A DNA stretch of 64,000 nt from Marsupella aquatica (GCA_973895155.1 OZ316899.1:2232001-2296000), one strand, 5' to 3'. Shown: positions 24,253-36,286, counted from the stretch's first letter. Numbers and translations are program-made. Notes: generated from the letters alone by a model not told the origin.

Positions 24253-24912
24253 TCAAATAAAATCATCCGCAGAAGGAACCTTGCTTTCCGTCCGCCAAGC
24301 TTCCGGATTTATAAACCAGGAGGGCGCCCTCGGCGTCCTCCCTGTGGCCAACACAAACGGTGCAAACCCCGTCGCTGAATGCTTGGTCGAGTTATACCTA
24401 AACTCGGCCATTGTTAAGTGTTTTGCCCAATCCTTTTGATTGGCCGTCACAAAGTGACGCAAGTAGTCCTCCACGATACCATTCACCTGTTCTATTTGGC
24501 CATTTGTCTCATGATGATACGCTGATCCCCTAGTCAGGTCCGTTTCGGATAACCAGAACAACGCCTTGCAGAAATGGCCTGTGAACTTGGTATCGCGATC
24601 GGAGAGGATGTGAAACGGCAATCCCCATTGTCGGAAGACATTGTCAAACACTAGACCGGCAACCTCTCGGGCCGAAACCACTTTTGTAGTAGGCAAGAAA
24701 TACGCCATCTTGGAAAAATGATCCACGATTGTTAAGATGGAGTTACTGCCGTGGGACTCAGGTAACCCAACAATGAAGTCCATGGAGATAGACTCCCATG
24801 GAGCCGCAGGTACCGGTAAGGGTTGCAGAAGTCCTCCTTTTGCCCTATAGACCGTTCGGTTCTTTTGGCACAAGTAACAACTTTGCACGTGGCGAAAGAC
24901 CAATTGCTTCAT
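24253..24912 (-). pseudogene. Integrase core of chromovirus D
   Basis: The catalytic core of a Ty3 integrase. The zinc-finger cysteines survive in SCYLCQKN. The DDE residues appear as Asp in SMDFIVGLPES, Asp in LSDRDTKFTG, and Glu in GQIEQVNGIVEDYLR (the usual form is GQTERVN). The upstream His pair is in the adjoining frame. It ends at a stop at 24253, ahead of the C-terminal module. It would insert the DNA copy into the genome; here it is only a remnant. Confidence 0.85.
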
Positions 24913-26600
24913 GTCCGGCTAGTACACATCTTGCAACATGCTGCGATACGTAGCGGCTTGTCCTCCATGCCCTCCCCAGGGCGAGTTGCCTCTAACCTTA
25001 GAGACTCTGGTATGTACACACGCCTCTGCTTGTATCGCCATACCTGAACATTATGCATCGTATCCAACCCCAATGACACGTGCCTTACCTTGCCTTGGCT
25101 ACCCCCATTGCTTTGCCATTCCTTAGCCAACCTGTCATCCTCATACGCTGCGGCCAGAACCTTTGGCCACTCAGATTCGAGCATCGTGATCCCATTGACA
25201 CAATGATGGTCCTTACGCGATAATACGTCAGTTGCCATGTTTGTCTTCCCAGGAACGTGACGGACTTCGAAATCAAAATCCGCCAAGAACATCTGCCAGC
25301 GCATTTCCTTGGCGTTCAACATTGGCTTAGAATTCAAGTACCCAACGGGCAAGCTATCTGTGTGGATTACTACTTTGGGACCATTCTTAAGGTAAATCTC
25401 CCACTTCTTCAACGCATAGATCACAACATACATTTCCCTTTCAGGTGTGATCCAATGATTTTCCAACTTACATGACTCAAAGGCCACAGGACGCCCATCT
25501 TGGTGAAGACAGGCGCCAATGGCATAATCACTTGTGTTTGTCCAAATCTCAAACGGCTTCCCCATCTCAGGTAACTTTAGAACCGGTGGCGTTATCATTA
25601 ATCGCTTAAGTTCTAGGAATGCTAACTCGCAATCTTGTGTCCACACAAACACTTTGTTTTTCAACGTTAGCGCGTTTAGGGGCCTCGCGATCCTTGCATA
25701 GTCTTTCATGTATCTCCGATAGAACCCCGTAAATCCTAAGAAGGCTCTAACCTGCCTTACATTCGACGAACGCTCCCATTCTTTGATCTCCTTAAGCTTG
25801 TCTCGGCTAGGCGTAATCCCTTTTGGGGTAAAGGTATGGCCGAGGAACTGAATCTCGTTCATTGCAAACTCACACTTGCTAGGTTTAGCAAAGAGACGAG
25901 CCTTACAAAGGCAAGAGAACATTTATTTGAGCAACTGCTCATGTTCCTGCAATGTTTTTGAGTAGATTACGATGTCATCAATAAAGATGACCACTCCTTG
26001 GTCTAACAAGTCATGAAAGATGGTATTCATCATCTTCATGAACGTTGCGGTTGCATTACACAACCCGAACGGCATAACCAAAAACTCATAGGATCCAAAC
26101 CTTGTGCGCATCGCGATCTTATACTCGTCTCCCTTAGCCATGCGGATCTGGTAATACCCAGACCGCAAGTCCACCTTTGAAAACTTCCTAGCCCCGGAGA
26201 GGCAATTGAAGAGGTCATCCATATGAGGTAATGGGTACTTGTTCTTTATCGTCTGCTTATTGAGGGCCCAATAATCTGCGCACAATCTCCAAGTACCATC
26301 CTTTTTGGGCACAAATAGCGCGGGCGCCCCGTAAGGACTCTTACTGGGATGAATGAACCCTTGGTCGATCAACTTTTCCAAGGCGTTCTTCAACATCATT
26401 CGTTTGTTCAGGTTCAAACAATAAGGAGCTTTAGCCTGAGGAGCCAAACCTGGCTCCAACTCAACCTGGTGATCCACTTCTCTCCGCGGGGGTAAACCTT
26501 TAGGTAGCTTCTGCAAGAGCACGTCATTGAATTCCTCTAAAATTTCAGGAATTTGACTGCAGTCGGGCCCGACCTTAGCTGACTTAACCTTTGGCTGCAA
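24909..26600 (-). pseudogene. Reverse transcriptase and RNase H of chromovirus D
   Basis: Two abutting frames. The first (26600-25923) holds the fingers and palm of the polymerase: [24 protein letters not shown], and the active-site [11 protein letters not shown] stop at 25923 interrupts it. The second (25922-24909) continues with FLGHTFTPKGI, FLGFTGFYRRY and then RNase H, where the first catalytic Asp is replaced (TNTSDYAIGA instead of the usual TDAS), plus REMYVVIYALKKW and HTDSLP. The stop and the lost Asp mean it is inactive. Similar to plant chromovirus pol throughout. Confidence 0.88.
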
Positions 26601-26931
26601 AGCAGCCTCCTAACTGGGTGGAGATGAAAGAAGAAACATTCATGTCCACCCTTGAAGTCTTTCCACCATTGCTTCGCCGATACACACGGAGACAACCATG
26701 ACACTTTACTTACTTTGAGAAATCTTTCTTTATTTTTGGTAACTTAACTTTGTGTACAACGATGGGCTCACCGCCCTTATTAGGAAAATAGAGCACTTCA
26801 CCCCCCGGTTTCAAGGTAACATTGTGCTTCCTGAGATAACCTACCAACAAAATGAAGTCTACGGCTAGACCGTCTAGAACGTAGAACATCTCCTGACTAA
26901 CAAAATTTTGTTGTTCGCCTATGACCTCTAC

Positions 26932-27177
26932 TCAAAGTCTATGTACTACTCTTGACACTAACCCATTTGTGTCGTTGGCAAACTTGTACACTAACGGTTG
27001 TAGCAACTCTTGCACGTCCACCCCAATACGTGCTACCGCCTGCCCACTTATGAAGCAGGCGGTCACGCTTGTATCCACCAAAGCAACACCCAGATTACCA
27101 TTAGAAGTGACATTCACAAAAATCAGTTTTTCAAGATCCATTGTCTTAACCTTAGGTATCTTCTCTCGCACCAACAC
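26932..27177 (-). pseudogene. Aspartic protease remnant of D
   Basis: A short frame with VALVDTSVTACFISG, in the position and style of the retroviral aspartic protease, where the catalytic triplet is normally DTG or DSG. Here the third residue is Ser, so the site is damaged. It lies between the gag zinc knuckle and the reverse transcriptase. The region 26601-26931 between them is out of frame or mutated. Confidence 0.65.
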
Positions 27178-27238
27178 CTCTCCGGCAGGAACATTCCCTA
27201 CACCTTGTCAGCTACTAAGGGTTCGGTTAGAGCAATAC

Positions 27239-28796
27239 TTACCTTAATGCTCTTCTGCCCTCCATCTCCGCTTGGCTTGCCACCTTTTGTGGAACAATCC
27301 TTACTTTGATGGCCCATGGCACCACACGTGAAGCATGAACCTTTCGCCCGCCTCTGCTCCATGAGTGCCTACTTCTTTGCTTTTGGTGCCAATGAGGTTC
27401 CTTTCTTGAAGTTGCCGGCCTTCTGGTTTTGCTTAGCTTCTCCATTCTGGGGGTGGGGGTCCGAACCACCGGCCCCCGCCCCCTCAGGTTGCTTACGTTA
27501 TTCTTGAGACCTTTTGCTTTTCCAGTTTCCCCCTCGGATCCCTTGCCACCCACCTTTGCCAAGTCCGATTGGTTATTCACTAACGTAGTAGCCTTGCCGA
27601 AGGCGTTAGAAAGTGTTTTTGAACTCGTGACATTTTTCCTGTAACTTTTCCCTGAGCAACGGCGGGAGCTTCACTATAAAGTTGTGAAGTTGTGTATGTA
27701 GGGTCTCTTGCCCCGTTGGGATACACGCCAACTAGTTACGGTAATAAGTGATGAACTTTTGGATATCACCCCTGAAGCTCATCTCCGTTACGCATTTCTG
27801 AGCGTGCCGCTCTGGGTACTTAGTGGTGACATGAGCACGGAGACCCTCAACCAGGTTTTCCCAAGTTAATGGCAAGGAGGAGTCTTCTCTTGACTTCTTC
27901 CATGACTTGTACCAAGTCATGGCATAGTCCTTTAGGTAAGGAGCGGCTGCGGTAGCCCAAGTGGATTGCTCAACACACACTTGGAGATGAATCTCCACCG
28001 TGGAGAGCCAACTCAGGAACTTTTGTCCACTTTGCTCATAGGCCCCGTCGTAAGTTGGAGGAGTCGGTAGCTGGTTCACTTGGAACATACTCCGTCCAAC
28101 TACCATTCCCCCCTCTGGACGTATCGCACTCTCACTACCCAGACTAAGTAAGTACTTAATCTGGGCCCCCTTGTTGTGTTCTAATTGCTCATAAATGAGT
28201 CGTTGGTCTTGAGTCAACGGACCCAAACTATTGTCAGCGGCTGGGCCCTTGTGGGTTGTATGAGAACGGTCCTCCAACCGTCTTTCTTTTGCGGGCCGCC
28301 TGTCCTTAGGTTCTCTCGTGGATTTTGGTGACACCACCCGCGTCTTGCAAGCACGATGACCTCCTGGGACTGAGGCATCACCCGCATCGCCCTGGTTTTG
28401 CTTGGTCAAATTATCCATGATGACGTCCGGCTTGACATCATCCTCTGGTTCCGCATACAACCCTCTCAAGGCTGGGATCAGTTCCTCCTCTGGGTCCTGA
28501 CCCTCTTCCTCCGATTCAGCTTCAGCATCGTCGTCGCTTCCATCCGTGTTGGAGCCGTCATCGTCCGACCCATCCTCCAAAGGATTAGCCACCTCCTTCC
28601 CTTTAAGTTGACGATGCTCTGCACTTGACGTGTTTGCCATGGCGGTTGACGGTTTGGCCGCCACGTCTTCTTCGTCTTGCTTGTAACGTTTGTCTAGGGA
28701 AGTCGACCCGTCCTCCTTCTGTTCGTCTTGAACTTGGGCTCTGCCCTTAGCGGGGGGAGTCTGTTTGCCAGTCTTTGATCGAGTGTTTTTAGCCAT
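27239..28796 (-). pseudogene. Gag of chromovirus D
   Basis: The start is an ATG at 28796 (MAKNTRSKTGKQ). An acidic, low-complexity N-terminal third is followed by a retrotransposon gag domain (YDGAYEQSGQKFLSWLSTVE, later YLKDYAMTWYKSW), ending at a stop at 27732 after FITYYRN. The nucleocapsid part lies further left and out of frame, with a CCHC knuckle CFTCGAMGHQSKDC at about 27345-27300. Gag forms the particle and packages the RNA. The stop and frame changes split it. Confidence 0.8.
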
Positions 28797-28925
28797 GTTC
28801 CCCGCGACCGAATCTGCCCGCAGTCAACTCGTCGGGCACGTTGAAGTGCTAAATCCCCACAAAAATCCGTTAAGATTTTTGGATTCCAACTTAGCACAAC
28901 CCCGACCCGGTGTCTATGCCAGCAA

Positions 28926-28941
28926 TCGCTCTGAGACTACA
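28926..28941 (-). other. Primer-binding site of D, initiator tRNA-Met type (degraded)
   Basis: On the minus strand TGTAGTCTCAGAGCG lies just inside the 5' LTR. Plant chromoviruses usually carry TGGTATCAGAGC here, complementary to the 3' end of initiator tRNA-Met; the TCAGAGC core is kept. It fixes the inner end of the 5' LTR at about 28944. Confidence 0.6.
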
Positions 28942-28943
28942 AG

Positions 28944-30413
28944 TGGTGGACCTTGCCACCCAGCGCCCTCACCAATCCCAGCACTCCCGCCTAAGTGCCC
29001 CTGGTGCCCGAACGCCTCCACAAAATATCTTGAGCAAGCACCCTAGTGCCCCTTGCACCGCTAGCGACCCCTCCCATACAAAGCCGTGCTTGCTCACCTA
29101 CACGACCACTACTCAACGGTCCTCACCGTCTGCACAAGCAACCAAGCACCTCGGTAAGTAACCCTTCAGGATCTAGAACTGGCCAAGTCTAGCATCCTAA
29201 CTCAAGCTCAACAGACATTGGTAAATAGGTCAGCGATAGGTCCTCCCGATGCCATAAGCCGGAACCAGAACCCACGCCCACTGTTCGTCCAGAATAGCTC
29301 CTTCCTTGGGCGCGGCCCGGTTCCCCCTTGTACCTATCCATCACCAACTAACCACCCTGACCTCAGGACATGCTCATGGCCCAAGTAGCGTAGCTTGTCC
29401 TAAAGCTTGTCCCGACACGCCGGGACCAGAATGGCCCCGCCTCTAGCAACCAACTCCCAACTCGCCCCACTGACGGTCTAGGGATCTAGCACACTTGGAA
29501 CTCAACTTCCATACCTACTTGGACTTGCCTCCCCGACGCAAGCTCCCTTGGGAGACTAAACGGCAGGATTTGGCAAGCGGATGAGTTAACACCCGCAATC
29601 CCCGAGAACCCAAGGTGCCCCCAGACCCAGATGAGCTCAAGAGGGCGTAGCCCTTCACAAGAGCTTTCCAACGCACCCAAGAAGTCCTCCAACGGACTTT
29701 CGGTTGGTAAGATATCGCCGTTTCTGTTTGAAGGTTTCCCTTAGTATCGCGATTGCCGCGGCTCACGACTTCGGCTCGCCCTTAGCCCCCAGGGAGACAT
29801 CACTCCCCTCATATATGCTTATGGAGACCTGTCACCCCTAGACCAACTTTGGTCTCTAAACATTTGGCCCCCAACCCGGATCCTATCGCGCATAATGGGC
29901 GCGCCACCAACTGGCAACTTCCATAACTTTCTCGTTAGGCATCCGCAAGCGGAGCGCCTTAGCCCGTTGTGATCAGGCCAACCTAGTGCTCATGCCTAGG
30001 CCCTAAAGTCTCATCGCCGCTTGGGGCCCCCGATCGGCCCAACCCGGATCGGGCCATAACTTGCGCCCCAAGCGTCCGTTGCCCATGGCGTCAACTCCAC
30101 GGGCCTTGGGCCCAAGAGGAGCTCACACCCAAGCCCTCAGAACTCAAGGTCCATCCGGAGGTCCAGACGGTCGACCCTAAGCCTGGCCCATTTCCCCTTC
30201 AACCCGACCAGCTCCCAGCTAGTCCAAGTCCTTGGTGTGTGTCACTAGCTTGGCTCCTTGCCTTTGCTAGCCCCATGTCTTGTTGCTCACAAGTCTCCCC
30301 ATGCTAAGGCCTCCCCGGATGGCCTATCCGGGCCTGGACCATAAGGGATCTTGGCGTCAGAGTCAGCGACGCCGGAGCTAAGTGTTAAGGTAGTTGAGTT
30401 CCGCGACTAGCCA
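28944..30413 (-). repeat. 5' LTR of chromovirus D
   Basis: Pairs with 21800-23304. Diverged from it by many substitutions and several indels (for example near 29430 and 29565 against 22270 and 22440). The outer end is CCA at 30412-30413, one base longer than the other LTR at this point. Beyond it the sequence enters the ORF of fragment E without a break in that ORF's frame, so D inserted into, or was joined to, E. Confidence 0.75.
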
Positions 30414-31754
30414 CCATCGCGGTGGCCAAATTGACCATGCATCAAATGGGGGAGAATGACCACAAAAACATTCTCCACTTGAAGCATGCATGTTACTTGA
30501 AGACCCAAGGGTTCAAGCACCTCTTTGCTCTTCCTTGGAACACGTGCAAGTACTATGGGCAGGATATGATGGAGTTTATCCAAAACTTTGACAAGGCCTG
30601 CCAAGAGACCCGTGCGCACGGACAAGTGATGTCCTTAAGCAATGCACAGTTGAAGCTCATCTTTGGCTTACCCAAAGAAAAATATTGGGTAAAGTCACAA
30701 GCGCCAAGGGGCAAGGGAGCCAAGTACCACTCCTCCGACGCCAAAGCCAATTGAGGGGGCTTCATCTTCCTTGCCCAATACGGCGGTCATTGCGGCCTTG
30801 GACGTGCAGAACCAAGCTTGGGGAACCATCACGGTTGACCCCGTAGAAGATGACGCCAACCCAAAAGCCCTCATCGCGGAGGAAATTCCAACATCCCCAA
30901 CGCCAGCCCCAATAGAGCCCTCCCTCAGCAAATCCATCTGGCCCTATTCTCGTCACCCTAGAACTAGATTTGTCTGCCCCCACCCCCACCCAGCTAGAGG
31001 GAGGCCCTTGCCTGAACCATAGCGGGCATGACCTGGTGAACCCATAATTTTTTGGTTCGGGTACATATTTGAATGGGTTTCTTGGCAACTTCTTTGTGGA
31101 AGCCAATTGAGATATGGGGGTGTTTATGGCCCGCAAGGTGCTTACTTCTTCAGCCAAGAGCTAGTGGCAGCAGTAAAGGCAGGGCATGCCTAGTCCAAAG
31201 TCACGAGGAGGATAGAGCAATATCGGGGCGAGGCAACCCAACTGTTAAATGAAGCCTCAGCCCAAGAGGCCAAGCTGCAAATTCTTTGGCCCCAACTTGC
31301 AATTGCCTTGGCCCAGATCACCAAAACCAAAGCCAAGACAGCCTTTGCCGCACAAGCTGGAGCCAAAAAGGATGCGGAGATTGCCTAACTTTGGACACAA
31401 ATTGATAGCTTGAAGGGACAGTCTATCATCTGGCAGAAGGGCGTAGAGGAGGCTGACGCTTGGGCCCAGAGAGATATGAAAGAGGTGGATGCCCTGAAGG
31501 CAAAGGTGGCACGGCTTCCGCAAGTAGCCACAAAATAGGACCAATTGGTGGCATTGTTGACAAGCGACGCCCAGCAGTTGGAAGAGGCATGCTAGGATGC
31601 CACGGAGAAGACAAACGTGACATAGAGAGAGAACGAGTCTCTCTTGGATCAAGTCCAGCTACTCAAGCAAGACATAGACCATTTGAGAAGATAGCAAGAC
31701 GGCCATTCCAAGTCCAACTTGGGTGGGTCTGGCAAGCATGCCAGACATTAGCGG
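30414..31754 (+). pseudogene. Decayed LTR-encoded coiled-coil protein (copy E)
   Basis: Begins inside the ORF (AVAKLTMHQMGEN, as in E-prime), continues through GQDMMEFIQNFDKA and LIFGLPKEKYWVKSQAPRGK, and then has a deletion against E-prime near 30750 that removes the NGFL/EISAAQV block. After a Pro-rich linker (30770-31020) the coiled-coil part (about 31140-31750) is broken by several stops and frameshifts. The end, near 31754, corresponds to the stop of E-prime at 37503. It is not functional but shows that the family has several members here. Confidence 0.7.
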
Positions 31755-32200
31755 CGGGGTAGGTTTAGAGTAGAGACACGATTAGACAGGGAGGTTGGTC
31801 ACTGGAGACGTACAAACGCCAAAACTAGTTAGCAACATTGCCTTATCCGACCGACCCCACTTAGAGCAGAATCTAAGGATAGGACGCACCGTTTTGTGAT
31901 TTGACAATTAGAGAAACTTAGGATAGGTTAGACTTGGCGTCATGGCTGTTCTTGGCCCCAGCCCTTAGATAGTTTTTAGTGCACCCCTGGTAGAGACAAG
32001 GGGATTTTAGGTTCAGAATCAAGTATCTGCAAGATGTGCGGGGAGTCTTGGCCTTTGTGAATAGAGATAGCCAAGCAATAATCGAAATAATTAGCTGACC
32101 GCAATAGGTGAAAAGGTGGCCAAGCAGGCTCTCTCTTTCTTCTCTATTTCGATAGCGTATCTCTCTCTCTGGGGTTAGTACCATCTGTACTCATGGAGGT
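30414..32200 (+). mobile_element. LTR fragment 'E', same family as solo LTR E-prime
   Basis: Matches E-prime (36615-40585, other strand) from the middle of its ORF to past its end, including the later stretch TTTAGTGCACCCCTGG followed by GAGACAAGGGGATTTT. The 5' part of the LTR is missing because of element D. The right boundary is approximate; similarity fades after about 32050 and the sequence becomes AT-rich near 32200, where element G begins. Confidence 0.6.
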
Positions 32201-32565
32201 CCATCATTACTTCATAATTCTAATTATTTTTTCATGAATGTGCTCCATTAATAAAAAATACTTATCAGACTTCCTCCATAGATCTTGACTTCCAAACCAC
32301 ATCGTTACCTTAATTTGGATCAAATTTAAAATCCCCAAATTTTTGTAACCGTTTTTGTTTATTGGCTCCTACAGCAATTTAAATTGTAGTTGTCGGGATT
32401 CAAATTCCTTCTATCGCACAACACCAAATCCTTGAGCACTATCTTAATTCAGAAACATTGGCTTACATATGATAACAGACAATCTTAATTACCAATGAAT
32501 TGATACGTCTATCAATTCATTTTGTCAAGACAATTGGCATCATTTGCAATCCCTTTACGCCCCAT

Positions 32566-32817
32566 TCATGACGATTCATTCTTGGCACCAATGATCGGGC
32601 GTTCTGTCTCCTGGATCTTGTTACTATCTTCCTCCTTGAGGATTTGATGGTGCACCTTTCTCATCCTTTTGACATACATTTTGGGTGCATTCTTGATGGT
32701 GAATGGTTGTACGTCGAACTTAAACACCAAGGGCGGCATCCACAAATAGTCCTCCATCACGAACAGTTTGTAAAACTTGGCACAGTCTTCAGACTTCAAT
32801 TTTTTTTCAATTTCCAA
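32566..32817 (-). other. Short open frame in element G, not recognised
   Basis: An 83-codon open frame soon after the primer site of G, where gag should begin. It is Lys- and Phe-rich (for example PPLVFKFDVQPFTIKN) and shows no zinc knuckle or gag motif. It may be a gag remnant, or chance in AT-rich DNA. Confidence 0.25.
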
Positions 32818-32870
32818 TCTATTGGCAAAACTTCAATCCGCTGTCTTCATGACTCGATTTCTTGATTTAT

Positions 32871-32888
32871 TCCCCGGCAGCGTCGCCA
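32871..32888 (-). other. Primer-binding site of G, tRNA-Asp type
   Basis: On the minus strand TGGCGACGCTGCCGGGGA lies 9 nt inside the LTR. The expected complement of the plant tRNA-Asp 3' end is TGGCGCCGTTGCCGGGGA, so two positions differ. Element A has the same type of site. Confidence 0.7.
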
Positions 32889-32897
32889 AAAAGAATA

Positions 32898-33494
32898 TGT
32901 GGTAAGCGTTTTAGATGAAACTTGTATGAAACGTATCTTAGAAACTCAAATTCGTTCCCGTAGGGAATTAAGGAAATCAAGTTATGATGGTATTAAGGAC
33001 TTTGAGATCTTTAGGAGTCTCTTTCCTTACACAACTACTATGTATCACTCAAAATATTTATGATCAATCATTTTAATATGGAAACTCTCAGATTATTGCT
33101 CCTTCTCAATAGAAGTTTGATTTTTGTTCCATTCCTAAATTCCTTATACTCAACAAAGATCAGCTTTACATTAGGGATTTCACTACAATTCTCTAAACTC
33201 TAGATTTTAGAACTTTACTCATATTTTTCCATACAAAACCAAAGAAACGTTTTAAATGTATTCATTCATTCCAAGGTTTGCAAGAAATTCACGAGGAAAT
33301 CATGAATAACAGTGGAATTTGGGTGGTGCATTTTCTCATTTCTGCGATTCTTCCTCCTAAGCCCAACTTGGCATGAGGAAAAGACCCATACTGGTCACAA
33401 ATCATTTCCACAGAAAATGACAAGGCAATTTTGCTTGGGAGTTCAATTTTGCTATAGGGAGAATTTTGCTATAGAGAATATTCTCCCTATAGCA
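32898..33494 (-). repeat. 5' LTR of element G
   Basis: About 597 bp, starting on the minus strand TGCTATAGGGAGAAT and ending CACA next to the primer site. The first 45 bp form an inverted repeat: 33480-33494 and 33450-33464 are perfectly complementary 15-bp arms around a 15-nt loop. Only one copy is present in the window. Confidence 0.6.
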
Positions 33495-36018
33495 GGCCGT
33501 TATGTGATCTGCCTCTACCTTTTTCAGCTCCTGCTTCCACTTCTCCTTGAGGGCTTCGGCCAAGTCTTCCTGAGTCTGGGCTAGTTGCCCTTGCATGATA
33601 CTTATTTCATGCTTCCTAACTTGAAGCTCGTCCTGGGCCTGCTTGGCCACCTTTAACTCTCCGGCCTTGGCTTCCTTCTCTCTTAGCCGCTGGATGACTT
33701 CTTCATCCTCTCCAAGGCCAGTGCATCCTCCAATTGGCTTTTCTCCAACATCTCCTTATGGATGAAGGCTCCCATCTCTAACTCGTCCCCAAAGATGTCA
33801 AGGGCAAGTAGCCCGCACATCCTCCATATTCCAAGGCTCTGGAACGTGCATAGGTGGAGTGGTTAGGAGATGTCGGCATCTCCCAACGTGGCCTTCTTTC
33901 CCAAGCCGCCCTTCGTATCTCCTCAAATGTGGGCAAAGGCCCGGCTTGAGTCCCTGCCAGTTGCCGAATGTCCTCCGGCCATCCACCGCCTGGCAAATCC
34001 TTCTCCTTGGCCAGGGTTGCTTCCTCCATGTCATTGAATTGCTGTTGCAACTCGTGATCGGCCTGTTGTCTTCCGTAAAAAATTGGCGGAGGTGCGTCCG
34101 ATGGGGGAGACTCCGGGCTCCCCTGCTGTTGTGGATCCCCACGTACCACTCTTGGTAGTCTGGGGATAAAACGGCCGCAGGTCCGCACCCCTGGTACCGA
34201 GCGATCCGACCCATAACCCAAGTCCTTGTGGTATTACTCCACGTATTCCCCAGCCTCTGGCGTCCTGGTGCCTGCTTGTCCTCTCTAGGACTAGCCATAG
34301 AGCCGGCCTTCTGCCAGGGATTATACATGCGTGCGGCTTGCCCTTCTGGCTCCCGCACTTGACTTTCGCACTCCTTTTCATGACTGGGAACCCTGGGTCC
34401 CAGTTCCTCTGATTCTTCACTAGAGGCTCCTACATACATCTGCACCTTTGGCTTGTTTTCCGACCTGCTTCTTTTTACAGCCCCGGCCATGGGTTCTCCT
34501 CTAGCGGTTCTTCTGGTGCCCGCTGCTGCTGCCTCTGGTGCTAGAGCCGCCTTCTCCTTGTTCAGTATGTGCATGAGGCTCTGCATGGCCGGTCGTTGCA
34601 TCGGCCCGGCTTCCGGCACCTATTGGAAGACCTGAGCTATTGTGGGGCTGCCGGGCGGGTCAGGCTGCTTTGCTGCCGGCCTCGGTTCTGACTCCTCTTC
34701 TGGCGCTCTAGCCTGCAGGGGAATGATCAGGGCAAAGGTTTGACTCTGGGCATACCGGCATAATAATAGCATGTGATAACCAAGCCGGGACACGCTCCCT
34801 TGACTAATCACCTGTTGTTCCTCCCTTAATATCTTTCTGAGTTGGTTGAGGAGGTACCCATTGTAATCCCGACTTGGGTCTGGCCTCTCTGGCAGGTAAA
34901 CTTGTGCCTTGCCGATCTCTGGCCTTGGCCAGTTGCAATGCATTGTTACCCGTAGGAAATCAATCATTTCTCCAATATGCAGGTTGGTGCAGGTGCCTCG
35001 GAGGAAGCCATTCTTCATTGACGGCCCGGGGAACAATCTAAACTCCTTGTCCGGCAAGTTCTTCTGGGTATCTACCTTAGCCTTGTTGCCCATCTGCAAG
35101 CCAAACACTTCGGCAATCACGTTGGAGGTGAGATAGAAGTCCCTCTTGTAGATCTTTGTGGAGCTGGTCTTGTGGTCCCATGATCCCACAAATTCCAATA
35201 AGTCCAATTCTGGCACCTCCTTCTTCAGCCACAACAGTCTTACAATGGTCTCCAAGCCTGATCCGACCATGAAGCCCTGGTACTTCTTGGTCTGCATGGC
35301 TGTAAAGCATGCATCCTCCTCTCGTGCAAAATGTAGCTACACTGCCAGTGGTATTATTGTTGCCCAACCCTTCCAAGTGTCATCTCGGGTAGGGACGGCA
35401 TTGATTGGGTTGACTTCTTGTTCCTTGGCTGCCTCCTCTCTCTGCCTCCTCTCTCTGCCTCCCTTGTTTGGCTGGCTTCCTTGACACTGCGGACCTTGCC
35501 CTCTTGGCCGGTGTGTTTTCTTCATTGTTGGCCATCTTCCTCTTCATTTCAGCTGCACCTAACGATTCTCCCAACACTATTGCTTTTGTCCATGCCGCCG
35601 TGCAACCTTTCAGGTCCCAATGTTTGTCATTGCAATTGTTGATGGCTTGTCGGATGCTGATGATTCTGTTGTCTCAAATTAGAAGGTCGTCAAGCTCGTC
35701 GCCAGTAGGTGTCCACAGGAATTTAGCCCTGATGAATTCTCCTCCTAAGAAGGCCATCTTTTGCAGTTCCCACATTTGAGAAAGTTCCTGTCGCTTGTGG
35801 GCTGCTCTTTCTGATTCTTCCTCCTCGTAAGTCCCAACGTACTCACTTGTCCGTTCGAGCAGGCATCCCCAAAAATGTGCTACTTGATTGATGTTGCTCA
35901 TTCCCTTCTCTGGCGTTGCTTGGTAGTTGCTTATGCCCCCTGTGTTCTCCTCCGCAACTGACAATCGTTGGCTTCTGCTTGCACTATGCTTGCTTGAGGT
36001 GCAAATGTGAGCCGTCAC
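33495..36018 (-). pseudogene. Decayed LTR-encoded coiled-coil protein (copy F)
   Basis: Closest to the intact protein in H. It keeps GMSNINQVAHFWGCLLER (about 35900-35850), FLWTPTGDELDDLL, the basic patch KRARSAVSRKPAKQ, KKYQGFMVGSGLE, VFGLQMGNKAKVDT, KNGFLRGTCTNLHIGEMIDF, EIGKAQVYLPERPDPS and RLGYHMLLLCRYAQ. The linker has PGVRTCGRFIPRLPRVV, as in H. Part of the coiled coil is left (QDELQVRKHEISIMQGQL) before the break at 33495. Stops lie near 35674 and 34620 and there are frame changes near 35340, 33800 and 33700. Confidence 0.8.
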
Positions 36019-36286
36019 TCATGGGTTGCCTTACCTTACCCCCCCTTTCCTTCCGGCCTGCGCTGTATGTCTTGGTACCGATTACCGGCAGCCGCCAGGG
36101 TTACGTGCCTTAACCCTAATCTTGACCTAGTGACCGTTACTCCTCTTTCGGCCTCGGCTCCGGTTCCATGTATGCCCTTAATTGTTTATGGTTTTCCCTG
36201 GTTTTTTGCCCTCATACTAATGGTTTATTGTATACCCTCCTATTTTACTCCTAATATGGCCTAGTGATTCCTGGCTAGGCATCACA
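33495..36286 (-). mobile_element. LTR fragment 'F', close relative of solo LTR H
   Basis: On the minus strand it starts TGTGATGCCTAGCCAGGAAT at 36286, differing from the start of H by a single base. It includes a decayed copy of the H ORF and is cut by element G at 33495. The missing 3' part is not found on the far side of G. The base run after 36286 is CCCAC; no matching duplicate can be checked. Confidence 0.75.

Larger units (their letters stand above)
21800..30413 (-). mobile_element. Decayed chromovirus 'D' (Ty3/gypsy with chromodomain)
   Basis: A Ty3 element of about 8.6 kb, reading right to left. From right to left it has the 5' LTR (30413-28944), an initiator-Met-type primer site, gag with a zinc knuckle, protease, reverse transcriptase, RNase H, integrase, chromodomain, polypurine tract and 3' LTR (23304-21800). 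The pol region has many frameshifts and stops, and the two LTRs differ by indels and many substitutions, so the insertion is old. I find no matching 5-bp duplication at its ends. Its left flank is LTR fragment C and its right flank is the unrelated fragment E, so the flanks are no longer the original pair. Confidence 0.85.
32201..33494 (-). mobile_element. Truncated Ty3-like element 'G'
   Basis: AT-rich element reading leftwards: 5' LTR at 33494-32898, a tRNA-Asp-type primer site at 32888-32871, and about 670 bp of internal sequence that then stops against fragment E. It is inserted in LTR fragment F, whose ORF breaks off exactly at 33495. The other LTR is missing, so no target duplication can be checked. 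Confidence 0.6.

Noticed and set aside
33402-33494. Continuation of the F coiled-coil frame past 33495
   Set aside because: The similarity to H stops at 33495, and the following bases belong to the inverted repeat that starts element G.
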